Assembly (NCBI GenBank): GCA_964568455.1
Contig: CAZMPJ010000001.1
Span: 248,001 to 312,000 of the forward strand
Length of the DNA stretch: 64,000 nt
Direction: 5' to 3'
DNA from: CAZMPJ01 sp964568455
GTDB lineage: Bacteria > Margulisbacteria > WOR-1 > O2-12-FULL-45-9
Below are positions 25,835-34,555 of this stretch, piece by piece (positions within the stretch are counted from its first letter, which is position 1; each line of letters begins with the position of its first letter). The notes under the pieces were generated by a model. The model had not been told where the DNA came from and made no database searches. It worked only from the letters and a program-made list of their open reading frames with translations. Position numbers and translations under genes: made by a program.

Positions 25835-26771
25835 TATTGTAATCATTGGTACTGGCAACATGGGCAAGCGGCATTTACAAGCTTGTGCCAAATCATCAGA
25901 TGAGCTGGAAGTTATTTGTTTTGATAGTAATAATGCGGCGCTGCAATCAGTTCCAGAGTTTTGTCAGAAAAACAACATAAAAACAGCGCAGTTAATCCTG
26001 GCTAAAAGTTTGACGGAAGTATTGTCTTTTATCAAAGATAAGACAATTGTTATTGTAGCGACAACTGCCCAGAGTCGGCAGACGATCTTGGCTGAAGTGA
26101 TCAAACGGAAACCGCTGTGCGTTATTGCAGAGAAACCTTTGACCCAAACATTATCTGAATACGAGTCGGTTAGGGCTTTAGCTTCAGCTATGACTGTGCC
26201 TGTTTATATTAATTTTACTAGGCACCTCTATGATTTTTATCAAGAGATTAAAGCTCAGCTGGCAGGGATAAAAGATAAGTCAATGACGGCTGTTTTTCCT
26301 AATGGTATTGCTTTGATTGGGATCCATATGTTTGAACTAATGACCTGGTTATTTAATGTAACCCAATATCGGCTGGTTGAATCAAAGGTTGAAGAAGTGT
26401 TTGAAACAAAGAGAACTGGCTATAAAGATGTTTACGGCGAACTTGTCCTGGAAATTGATGGCCAAGCTCGTTGTGTTTTTTCTTCCTCTGAACAGCCGGA
26501 GCAATGTTATGCTGAAATTATTGCAGATAATAGGAGGTATAAAGTGCTGGAAAGAGCTGGGCAGCTAGAAATTACAGATCAAGCAGGTAACCAGAAAATT
26601 AAAAATATTAAGATCCCTTATACTAGCCAAGTCTTAGGTCTGGTTATTAATGATATAATTAAAGAAGGTGTAACTCAACGACTGCCTGACATTGATCAGA
26701 GCTATCTAGCACACAAAATCTTGTTCGATTATTTAGCTGCTAATGATTTAGCGGAGGTTAATATCACTTGA
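25824..26771 (+). CDS. Gfo/Idh/MocA family oxidoreductase
   Basis: 315 residues from the ATG at 25824 with AGGA 9 bases upstream; a longer open frame from 25500 lies over the previous gene and is not used. VIIGTGNMGKRHLQAC is a good GxGxxG loop and CVIAEKPLTQ holds the EKP motif. The middle (NFTRHLYDFYQE, GIHMFELMTWLF) aligns with the sugar-binding domain. It ends overlapping the legI gene (TTGA), so it may act in or just beside the legionaminic route. Confidence 0.75.
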   Translation: MKNNIVIIGTGNMGKRHLQACAKSSDELEVICFDSNNAALQSVPEFCQKNNIKTAQLILAKSLTEVLSFIKDKTIVIVATTAQSRQTILAEVIKRKPLCVIAEKPLTQTLSEYESVRALASAMTVPVYINFTRHLYDFYQEIKAQLAGIKDKSMTAVFPNGIALIGIHMFELMTWLFNVTQYRLVESKVEEVFETKRTGYKDVYGELVLEIDGQARCVFSSSEQPEQCYAEIIADNRRYKVLERAGQLEITDQAGNQKIKNIKIPYTSQVLGLVINDIIKEGVTQRLPDIDQSYLAHKILFDYLAANDLAEVNIT

Positions 26772-27763
26772 ATAAACCTGTCTTTATTATTGCTGAGGCT
26801 GGCGTCAACCATAATGGTGAGCTTAAATTAGCGAAAAAATTAGTAGACGCAGCTAAGAAGGCTGGGGCTGACGCTGTAAAATTCCAAGCTTTTAAGGCGG
26901 ATGAGTTAGTTACGAAATCTGCGCCGGCTGCCAAATATCAAAGGGCGCGCTCACAATATGAAATGTTGAAGAAATTGGAGTTATCCGAAAAGCAGTTTAA
27001 GCAGTTGTCTGCTTATTGCCGGAAGAAAAAAATAATTTTTTTAGCCACACCATTTAGCTTGCGGGCTGCAATTTTTCTTAATCGTTTGTCGATCAAGATT
27101 TTTAAAATTAGTTCTGGTGATTTGACCGACTTGCCGTTCCTGGCTGACATAGCGCACTTTAAAAAGCCGATCATTTTATCGACTGGGATGGCTGATTTGG
27201 CCGAAGTAAAAGAGGCGGTCAAAACTATTCTTACTGCCGGTAACAAATCCTTGGCTTTGCTCCATTGCACTTCAAATTATCCAACAAAATATGAGGATGT
27301 AAATTTAAAAGGCATGGCAACATTGAAAAGGACTTTTGATCTGATAGTTGGTTATTCAGACCATACCCCTGGTATTGAAATTGCTCTAGCTGCGGTAGCC
27401 AACGGGGCAAAAATTATTGAAAAACATTTTACCTTGGATAAGAAACTGCCGGGACCAGACCATCAAGCCTCGCTTGAACCAAAAGAATTTGTAGCTATGG
27501 TTAAAGGGATTCGCCATATTGAGCAGTCATTAGGCGATGGCATTAAAAAGGCAAGAAAATCAGAAATTGAGGTGCGCAAGATTGCTCGAAAAAGTTTGGT
27601 GGCGGTTGCTGATATTGCTAAGGGGGTAAGGATTAGTAGGCAGATGCTGACTGCGAAGCGACCGGGAACAGGGATTGCTCCGAAATACTTGAAAAAAATT
27701 ATTGGGCAAAGAACTAAGAAAAAAATTAGCGCGGGGAAAGTTTTAGTTTGGAGTATGTTTTAA
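26768..27763 (+). CDS. legI: N-acetylneuraminate/legionaminate synthase
   Basis: 331 residues from a TTG at 26768; GGAGG lies 10 bases upstream. IIAEAGVNHNG, ADAVKFQAF, KISSGDLTDLPFL, STGMADLAEV, LLHCTSNYP, YSDHTPG and EKHFTLD are the NeuB barrel motifs, and residues 275-331 form the SAF domain (RKSLVAVADIAKGVRI). The enzyme condenses PEP with ManNAc or 2,4-diacetamido-2,4,6-trideoxymannose. The neighbours legG, acyltransferase, legC and a 4,6-dehydratase favour the latter, that is legionaminic acid. A sialic acid synthase cannot be fully excluded. Confidence 0.85.
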   Translation: MNKPVFIIAEAGVNHNGELKLAKKLVDAAKKAGADAVKFQAFKADELVTKSAPAAKYQRARSQYEMLKKLELSEKQFKQLSAYCRKKKIIFLATPFSLRAAIFLNRLSIKIFKISSGDLTDLPFLADIAHFKKPIILSTGMADLAEVKEAVKTILTAGNKSLALLHCTSNYPTKYEDVNLKGMATLKRTFDLIVGYSDHTPGIEIALAAVANGAKIIEKHFTLDKKLPGPDHQASLEPKEFVAMVKGIRHIEQSLGDGIKKARKSEIEVRKIARKSLVAVADIAKGVRISRQMLTAKRPGTGIAPKYLKKIIGQRTKKKISAGKVLVWSMF

Positions 27764-28902
27764 TGAAAAGAAAAATTTGTGTTATTACGGGGACTAGGGC
27801 AGATTATGGAATTCTGCAACCAGTCATGCAAGCAATCAAAGACTCAAACAAACTTCAACTACAGGTTGTGGCCACTGGCATGCATTTAATGAAAGAGTTT
27901 GGTTATACAATTAAGGAGATAAAATTTAGAATATCAGCTAAGGTTAATATTTCCTACCAGGAAGATTCTAATTTGGCCATGGCTGATTCTCTTGGCCGCG
28001 CGGTTAGTCGACTGGCCAAGGCTTTTAGCCAACTAAAACCAGCTGTCGTGATTGTGATGGGTGATCGAGCAGAAATGTTTGCTGCAGCTATAGCAGCCAA
28101 TTATCTAAACATTCCCGTTGCTCATATTCACGGTGGAGAATTATCTGGGCATATCGATGGAGTAGTGCGACATGCCATTACAAAACTAGCACACATTCAT
28201 TTTCCAGCAACCGATAATTCAAAAAAGCGAATCTTGGCTTTAGGCGAAGAACCTTGGCGAGTTCAAACTGTTGGCGCACCAGCACTAGACACGATTCTTA
28301 ATCAACAATTACCTGATCGACTGACTTTATATCGTAAGTATGGCCTTACCTCTACAGAACCTTTTATTCTTATGGCCCAACATTCCGTGACTGGCGAAGA
28401 ACACATTGCTGGTCAGCAAATCGCAAAAACATTAAGAGCGATCAAACGCTTAAAAATTAGAGCCATTATTATTTATCCTAATGCCGATGCCGGCGGAAGG
28501 GCAATGATTAAAGAAATTAAAAAGTTTGACTATTTATCGACTGTCAAATCTTTTGTTAGTTTGCCGAACAAAGATTATCTCGGCTTGATGAAGTTAGCTA
28601 CTGTTCAAATAGGTAATTCTAGTAGCGGTCTAATTGAAGCTCCTTCTTTTGGTTTGCCGGTGGTTAATATTGGCCGGCGGCAAATGGGGCGAGAGCGAGG
28701 GGTTAATGTAATAGATGTTGATAATGACCAACAAAAAATATTAGCAGCATTGAGAAAAGCTATTGGTAATAGAAAATTTAGGCAAAAGGTGAAATTAACT
28801 AAAAATCATTATGGTGATGGCCAAGCAAGCCAACGGATTGTTGCCTGTTTGGCTAAAATAAAAATTAATGATGATCTGCTTAATAAGCAGATGACCTATT
28901 AG
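27763..28902 (+). CDS. legG: UDP-N,N'-diacetylbacillosamine/UDP-GlcNAc 2-epimerase (hydrolysing)
   Basis: 379 residues from the ATG at 27763 (TAATG overlap, GGAG upstream). ICVITGTRADYGILQPVMQAI, MGDRAEMFAAA, HIHGGELSGHIDG and GNSSSGLIEAPSFGLPVVNIG are hallmarks of NeuC/LegG enzymes, and the hydrolysing branch has exactly this HGGE motif. It frees the 2-epimerised hexosamine that LegI uses. Its place between legI and legC supports LegG over NeuC. Confidence 0.85.
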   Translation: MKRKICVITGTRADYGILQPVMQAIKDSNKLQLQVVATGMHLMKEFGYTIKEIKFRISAKVNISYQEDSNLAMADSLGRAVSRLAKAFSQLKPAVVIVMGDRAEMFAAAIAANYLNIPVAHIHGGELSGHIDGVVRHAITKLAHIHFPATDNSKKRILALGEEPWRVQTVGAPALDTILNQQLPDRLTLYRKYGLTSTEPFILMAQHSVTGEEHIAGQQIAKTLRAIKRLKIRAIIIYPNADAGGRAMIKEIKKFDYLSTVKSFVSLPNKDYLGLMKLATVQIGNSSSGLIEAPSFGLPVVNIGRRQMGRERGVNVIDVDNDQQKILAALRKAIGNRKFRQKVKLTKNHYGDGQASQRIVACLAKIKINDDLLNKQMTY

Positions 28903-28911
28903 GAGTAAACG

Positions 28912-29316
28912 ATGCATAAACGATTTGCAGATTGGCAATGTCCGGAGATTAAAGAGGGTCAGCTAACAAAATATAATTGGTTGGTCCAGAATAAACAAGG
29001 ATTAAAGTTAGAAAAAAATACTGATATTGGGGCCTTTACTTATATAAATGCAAAATATGGGGTCAAGATTGAAGAGAATGTACAGATTGGCTCTCACTGT
29101 TCAATCTATTCTGTTTCAACCATAGATAAAAAAACAGGTGAAATTATTCTAAAGAAAAATTGCTGTGTAGGTAGTCACAGCGTTATCATGCCTGGCGTTA
29201 CAGTGGGCGAGAACTCTGTTATTGGAGCGTTCTCTTTTGTTAATCAAGATATTCCAGCTGATTGTGTGGCAGTTGGGGTCCCGGCCAAAATCATTAAAAA
29301 GAAGGGGAACAAATGA
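28912..29316 (+). CDS. Left-handed beta-helix N-acetyltransferase of the legionaminic route
   Basis: 134 residues. Hexapeptide turns start near residue 35 (IGAFTYINAKYG) and end in VGENSVIGAFSFVNQDIPADCVAVG, the LbH C-terminal signature. It is short for the family and lacks an N-terminal Rossmann domain as in PglD/NeuD. By position between legG and legC it probably N-acetylates the 4-amino sugar made by LegC (LegH role); that is inference from context. Confidence 0.7.
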   Translation: MHKRFADWQCPEIKEGQLTKYNWLVQNKQGLKLEKNTDIGAFTYINAKYGVKIEENVQIGSHCSIYSVSTIDKKTGEIILKKNCCVGSHSVIMPGVTVGENSVIGAFSFVNQDIPADCVAVGVPAKIIKKKGNK

Positions 29317-30440
29317 AGATACCCTTATCCAATCCAGATATTAGTCAAAAGGAGATTGAGGCTGTTTTAGAGGTGTTAAAGACCCCGAACTTAAGCTTGG
29401 GACCAAAATTAGGCGAGTTTGAATCAAACTTTGCCGCTTATGTTGGGACGCGGCATGCGATTGCTGTTAACAGCGGGACCAGTGGTTTGCATTTGTGTGT
29501 TAAAGCTATGGGCTTGAGTGATGGTGATGAAGTAATTACCACGCCGTTTAGTTTTATTGCTTCAGCTAATTGTATTCTATTTGAAAGGGCCAAGCCTGTT
29601 TTTGTCGATATTCGACAAGATACACTGAATATTGATGAAGCAAAAATTGAGGCCAAGATTACTAAAAAAACAAAGGCGATTTTGCCGGTCCATATTTTTG
29701 GTTATCCAAGTGAGATGGAAAAAATCCAGAAAATCGCTGATAAACATGGCTTAAAGGTGATTGAAGACTCTTGTGAAGCAATCGGAGCAAAACTTAATAA
29801 AAAGATGTCTGGTTCCTTTGGTAATGCGGCTGTCTTTGCTTTTTATCCTAATAAGCAGATGACAACTGGCGAAGGCGGGATGCTTGTTACGGATGATGAC
29901 GAGTTGGCCAGATTGGCACGGAGCATGAGGAATCAGGGTCGGGATGAGGGGATGGGTTGGTTAGCCCATAATCGGCTTGGTTACAATTACCGGTTAAGCG
30001 ATATTAATTGTGCTTTAGGTATTGCCCAATTGAGCAGGATTTCGGAGATATTAGCCAAACGAGAAAAAGTTGCCGGCATTTATAATAATATGTTGGCTGG
30101 AGTTAAAGAATTAATTTTGCCGCCACTTGATACTAATCAGATTAAGAGGAGCTGGTTTGTTTATGTGGTTCAATTAAGCAAAGAATATTCTCAAAGTCAA
30201 AGAGATGCTGTAGTAAAAAAGCTTAGAGCAGCTGGGATAGGTTGTAATGTATATTTTCCACCAATCCATTTGCAGCCTTTTTATCAAAAATCTTTTGGGT
30301 TTAAAAAAGGGGATTTCCCGGTTACAGAACAAGTGTCTGAACGAGCGATTGCTTTGCCGTTTTATAATAATCTGAAAAAAGAGCAAATTGACTGTGTAAT
30401 AAAAAATTTAATAACTAGTATTAAGGAGGTAAAGGTATGA
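29313..30440 (+). CDS. legC: DegT-family UDP-sugar aminotransferase, LegC-like
   Basis: 375 residues with GGGGA 6 bases before the ATG. NSGTSGLHLCVKAMG, EDSCEAIGA and FYPNKQMTTGEGG are the conserved blocks, with the PLP Lys in PNKQ. This size and start (IPLSNPDIS) match the PseC/LegC/PglE branch, which aminates the C4 keto group of UDP-4-keto-6-deoxy-HexNAc. It overlaps the acetyltransferase by ATGA and the dehydratase gene by 4 bases. Confidence 0.83.
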   Translation: MKIPLSNPDISQKEIEAVLEVLKTPNLSLGPKLGEFESNFAAYVGTRHAIAVNSGTSGLHLCVKAMGLSDGDEVITTPFSFIASANCILFERAKPVFVDIRQDTLNIDEAKIEAKITKKTKAILPVHIFGYPSEMEKIQKIADKHGLKVIEDSCEAIGAKLNKKMSGSFGNAAVFAFYPNKQMTTGEGGMLVTDDDELARLARSMRNQGRDEGMGWLAHNRLGYNYRLSDINCALGIAQLSRISEILAKREKVAGIYNNMLAGVKELILPPLDTNQIKRSWFVYVVQLSKEYSQSQRDAVVKKLRAAGIGCNVYFPPIHLQPFYQKSFGFKKGDFPVTEQVSERAIALPFYNNLKKEQIDCVIKNLITSIKEVKV

Positions 30441-31438
30441 AAAATTATTTTAAAGGAAAAAGAGTCTTAGTAACCGGAGGTACTGGTTCCATTGGTAGCG
30501 AAATTGTCAGGCAGGTAGAAAAATTTGAGCCGGATGTTATTAGAGTTTACAGTAATGATGAAGACGCCCAGTTTAGTCATTCACAAGGGCGTCCACGCAA
30601 AGGTTGTGTGCGCTTTTTATACGGAGATATCAGAGAAGAAGAGCGTTTAAGCTGGGCCATGGAAGGCATTGATATTGTTTTTCATGCTGCGGCCTTAAAA
30701 CATGTTCCTGCTTGTGAGTATGATCCTTTTGAAGCTGTTAAAACCAATGTTATCGGCACTCAAAATGTTATTAAAGAAGCTTTAGCCCACAATGTTGAGA
30801 AGGTCATTAACATCAGCACAGATAAGGCTGCCAATCCCATCAATGTTTTGGGTGCAACCAAGCTCTTGGCTGAACGAATTACTATCTCAGCCAATCATTA
30901 TCGTGGAAATAAAAGAACAATCTTTTCCAGCGTTCGGTTTGGCAATGTGTTGGCTTCAAGGGGTTCGGTTGTTCCGGTTTTTAAGAATCAGATTGAAAAC
31001 GGGGAATCAGTTACAGTAACTGATCCTGAAATGACTAGGTATATTATGAGTATTTCTCAGGCGGTTGGATTAATTTTGAAATCGGCAGTTGCTGCTAAGG
31101 GCGGCGAAATTTTTATCTTAAAAATGCCGGCTGTCAAAATTGGAGCGTTAGCGGAAGCAATGGTTGAAATGTTTGTTCCAAAAGATGGAGTTAAATCACC
31201 AGTTGAAAAGATCAAGCAAATTGGCCTAAGACAAGGGGAAAAGTTTCATGAAGAGCTGATGACTCATATCGAATTATTAAATGCAGTTGAAAATGATGGT
31301 ATGTATATTGTTACTCCTAGCTTGATGGATAAGGTTAGAGGCAAAGAAATTATTCCGGAACATAATTCTTCGCATGCAAAAATATTATCCAAACAAGAAA
31401 TAAAGAAGATATTAAAAGAGGTTATTGTAACGACATGA
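30437..31438 (+). CDS. Short UDP-GlcNAc 4,6-dehydratase (PseB/CapD family)
   Basis: 333 residues; TAAGGAGG lies upstream of the ATG. VTGGTGSIGSEIV is the NAD loop, and HAAALKHVP and STDKAANPIN (Asp129, Lys130) are family hallmarks. By alignment with PseB from memory, the catalytic Tyr position is Leu138 (NVLGATK), while Lys142 is kept. Membrane homologues such as WbpM/PglF also lack the Tyr (Met) and are active, so function is likely kept. It supplies the 4-keto-6-deoxy intermediate for legC. A second dehydratase of LegB type is at 57346. Confidence 0.82.
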   Translation: MKNYFKGKRVLVTGGTGSIGSEIVRQVEKFEPDVIRVYSNDEDAQFSHSQGRPRKGCVRFLYGDIREEERLSWAMEGIDIVFHAAALKHVPACEYDPFEAVKTNVIGTQNVIKEALAHNVEKVINISTDKAANPINVLGATKLLAERITISANHYRGNKRTIFSSVRFGNVLASRGSVVPVFKNQIENGESVTVTDPEMTRYIMSISQAVGLILKSAVAAKGGEIFILKMPAVKIGALAEAMVEMFVPKDGVKSPVEKIKQIGLRQGEKFHEELMTHIELLNAVENDGMYIVTPSLMDKVRGKEIIPEHNSSHAKILSKQEIKKILKEVIVTT

Positions 31439-32382
31439 AGCTTGCGGAGAAAACACCCTTAATTGATAATGTTGTGTTTGTTAATGGCTTAACCAGGTCA
31501 GGAAAATTCTTTTTTAGTAAGATTGTCTGTGGTTTTGATAAAATGGAGCATTTTCTTTATGTGCCGCAACTTGATCAACTAGCTTTTTTAGAACGTTTGG
31601 GTTCCTTAGACAAAAACACTGCAACTGTGTTATTGCGTTCAATGGTTGATTACCATGCCTTAAATCTGAGATTAGGCAGGGATTTAAATTTTCGCCGGGA
31701 TGATGCATCATCATTAGAGAATTCTTATGAAAAAGAACTGTATTTAAAAAGGGCAGCTGCTCCAGTTAATCAGAATATTGTTGGAGAAATCAATAGTGAT
31801 GGGCGCAACTCGGTTTTTTTGCTTCATGAAAGCTTACCGCAAATAGCTTTATTTCTTAATGCATTTCCCAAATTAAAATGGCTTAATATTAGCAGGCACC
31901 CAATTGATCTGGTACATTCCTGGTACCTAAGGGGGTGGGGGCACAGGTTTATTGATGACCCGCTTTCTTTTACTCCTGTTATTGCAACAAAAGATTCTCC
32001 CGTTCCCTGGTATTTTTTTGAGCGACAAGAAGAATATGCTAGCTTGACGCAGATGGATCGGATAATAAAAAGCATTGCTATTTTATTTGATCTAGAACAG
32101 GCTGCTTATGCCGCCTTACCTGCTAATAAAAAAGAACAGGTCATGTTAGTTAACTATGAAAATCTGCTAGAAAAAACTGAAACAGAAGTAAAAAGATTGG
32201 GAGATTTTTTAAAGGTCAATCCTTCTAAGAACCTACCAAGTATATTAGCTAAAGAAGGTTGTCCAAAAGTGATTCCTGCAGCGGCAAGAAAAAAAAAGAA
32301 ACAGACAATTAAGGAGTTGGCCAGCCCAGAAATATTTGAGCTATTAAATTTCTTGGTGTCAGAATATGAAAAAAGAAAATAA
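31435..32382 (+). CDS. PAPS-dependent sulfotransferase
   Basis: 315 residues. The 5'-phosphosulfate loop is visible as NGLTRSGKFFFS (17-28), and the 3'-phosphate motif as LNISRHPIDLVHSWYLRG near residue 150. The C-terminal part has a Lys-rich patch (AARKKKKQ near 285). It transfers sulfate from PAPS to a hydroxyl or amino group, presumably on the glycan or its lipid-linked form. The next two genes can make PAPS, which strongly supports the call. It overlaps both neighbours. Confidence 0.78.
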   Translation: MKLAEKTPLIDNVVFVNGLTRSGKFFFSKIVCGFDKMEHFLYVPQLDQLAFLERLGSLDKNTATVLLRSMVDYHALNLRLGRDLNFRRDDASSLENSYEKELYLKRAAAPVNQNIVGEINSDGRNSVFLLHESLPQIALFLNAFPKLKWLNISRHPIDLVHSWYLRGWGHRFIDDPLSFTPVIATKDSPVPWYFFERQEEYASLTQMDRIIKSIAILFDLEQAAYAALPANKKEQVMLVNYENLLEKTETEVKRLGDFLKVNPSKNLPSILAKEGCPKVIPAAARKKKKQTIKELASPEIFELLNFLVSEYEKRK

Positions 32383-34555
32383 AAAAATAAAGATATTATG
32401 CACGCTAGGGCCATCGTCACTGGATGGTAAAACTATCTCAAAAATGAGTAACTTAGGCGTAGACATATTTCGTCTTAATTTGTCACATACAGAGCTTGAT
32501 CGACTTGAAGAATTAATCTTGTTGATAAAAAAACATACAGCCAAACCAATCTGTCTTGATACTGAGGGAGCACAAGTGCGTACTGGTTATGTTAAGGATA
32601 ATAGAATCTATCTAGAAGATGACAGTCAGGTGGTAATAACTGGGACAAATCTAATTGGCGATAATAAAACGATTTGTTTTAATCCTGAGTTTGTGCCAGC
32701 ACTATTGCAACCAGGGGATCAAATCGGGATTGATTTTGAATCGGTTATTCTTCAAATAATTTCTAGCGATCAAAAATCAGCAGTAGCGAGAGTCGTCTCG
32801 GGCGGTTATATCGGGAGCAACAAAGCTGTCACGATTGATCGAGAGATAGAATTACCGGTTGTTTCAAAAAAAGATCAAGCAGCAATCAAGATCGGTCGCC
32901 GGCATGGCATTAATCATTTTGCTTTATCATTTGCCAGTTGTGGGCAAGATGTGCAGGCTTTTCGCCGTTTGATTGGTGAAAAAAGCAAATTGATTGCAAA
33001 GATAGAAAATAAAAGAGGGGTAGAAGCGCTAAAGGAAATATTAATTTATGCTGATGCTATTCTAATCGATCGAGGTGACCTTTCCAGGGAAGAACCGATT
33101 GAGAAAATACCCTTTCTGCAAAAATTAATCATTAATCAAGCAAATAAAGAAAAAGTTCCGGTTTATGTGGCAACTAATTTATTGGAATCTATGGTTAAGG
33201 TAACAATGCCTACCAGGGCAGAAGCTGGCGATGTGATCAATACCTTAATGGATGGGGCTGATGGCTTGGTTCTGGCTGCGGAAACCGCTATTGGAGCTTA
33301 TCCTGTAAATTGCGTGGCAATGATCAGAAAAATGATTAGCCAATATTCTCAGTATTCTCATGGTATTTCTTTGTCAGAACTGCAAAGAAAAGAATCCTTT
33401 TTGTTAAATGAACCTAATGGTGGTCGGTTGGTTAATCAACTGTTTATTAATCAAAAAGGAAACGAATTATCAAAATATAAGTCATTGATGGTTGATAAAA
33501 ACGTCTTGCTTGATGCCGAACAGATAGCAATTGGAACTTTTTCACCTGTAACAGGATTTATGAATAAGCAAGAAGTTGACTCTGTACTGCGTGACCATCG
33601 CTTGCCTAGCGGGGTAATCTGGCCGTTGCCTATTCTTTTACAGCTGACTCAGCAGGAGATTCAAGGTTTAAAGATAGGGGAAAAGGTAGTCTTAACTGAT
33701 CAAACTACCGGAGAACCCTATGCCATATTAACGATTGAAGACATTTATAATTATGATTTGGATATTATTTGTCGGGAAACTTTTGGCACGCTTGAGTCCA
33801 ATCATCCTGGAGTGCAGGTTATAAAAAGTAAGGGAAAATATTTTTTAGGTGGACCAATTAAATTAATCAAACGCTTACCTTCAAAGTTTAAACAATATGA
33901 AATCACCCCTAAGCAAGCAAGAAACATTTTTGAGAATAAGGGTTGGAGCAATGTTGTTGGTTTTCATACCAGAAATGTGATTCATCGGGTCCATGAATAT
34001 ATACAGTTACTTTCCCTAGAAAATTTTCATTGTGATGGCTTGTTTGTTCACCCAGTAGTTGGCCCTAAAAAAGAGGGTGATTATAAAGCGGATATGATTT
34101 TAAAAAGCTATGAATTAATGTTGAGTAAATATTATCCTAAGGGTAAAGTTGTTTTAGCTGCCTTTCAAAATCATTCCAGATATGCTGGGCCAAGAGAGGC
34201 AGTCTTTACTGCTCTTTGTAGAAAAAATTTCGGTTGTAGCCATTTTATTGTTGGACGAGATCATACTGGAGTTGGCAATTATTATGGACCAAAAGACAGC
34301 CAAAAATTATTTACATCCTTGGGAGATATTGGTATAACCCCGATATTTTTTAATGAATTACATTATTGTAAAAAATGTGACAGTTATGTGGAACGTTGTT
34401 CTCATGATCAAATAAATGTTTTGTCAGTCAGTGGCACGGGGGCACGCCAAATGTTAAAAGCAGGAGATTGTCCCCCAGAATGGTTTATGAGAAAAGAGAT
34501 TGCTAGTCTGATTATTGATCAGATTAAGCAGGGGCAGGAGGTATTTGTCAGGTGA
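32366..34555 (+). CDS. sat: Fusion: pyruvate-kinase-like domain + ATP sulfurylase
   Basis: 729 residues. Residues 1-325 are a pyruvate kinase catalytic core: KILCTLGPSSLDG, FRLNLSH (35-41), KIEN (212-215), DRGDL (235-239), ATNLLESM, PTRAEAGDV and AAETAIGAYP; the C-terminal allosteric domain is missing. Residues 350-729 are an ATP sulfurylase: FSPVTGFMN, HTRNVIHRVHEY (534-545, for the usual QxRNPxHxxH), GRDHTGVGNYYGP (630-642), a zinc-type CX2CX6CXH (668-680) and VSGTGARQML. ATP sulfurylase makes APS from ATP and sulfate. I infer that the kinase domain regenerates ATP from the ADP formed by the APS kinase encoded next; this is not proven. Confidence 0.85.
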   Translation: MKKENKKIKILCTLGPSSLDGKTISKMSNLGVDIFRLNLSHTELDRLEELILLIKKHTAKPICLDTEGAQVRTGYVKDNRIYLEDDSQVVITGTNLIGDNKTICFNPEFVPALLQPGDQIGIDFESVILQIISSDQKSAVARVVSGGYIGSNKAVTIDREIELPVVSKKDQAAIKIGRRHGINHFALSFASCGQDVQAFRRLIGEKSKLIAKIENKRGVEALKEILIYADAILIDRGDLSREEPIEKIPFLQKLIINQANKEKVPVYVATNLLESMVKVTMPTRAEAGDVINTLMDGADGLVLAAETAIGAYPVNCVAMIRKMISQYSQYSHGISLSELQRKESFLLNEPNGGRLVNQLFINQKGNELSKYKSLMVDKNVLLDAEQIAIGTFSPVTGFMNKQEVDSVLRDHRLPSGVIWPLPILLQLTQQEIQGLKIGEKVVLTDQTTGEPYAILTIEDIYNYDLDIICRETFGTLESNHPGVQVIKSKGKYFLGGPIKLIKRLPSKFKQYEITPKQARNIFENKGWSNVVGFHTRNVIHRVHEYIQLLSLENFHCDGLFVHPVVGPKKEGDYKADMILKSYELMLSKYYPKGKVVLAAFQNHSRYAGPREAVFTALCRKNFGCSHFIVGRDHTGVGNYYGPKDSQKLFTSLGDIGITPIFFNELHYCKKCDSYVERCSHDQINVLSVSGTGARQMLKAGDCPPEWFMRKEIASLIIDQIKQGQEVFVR

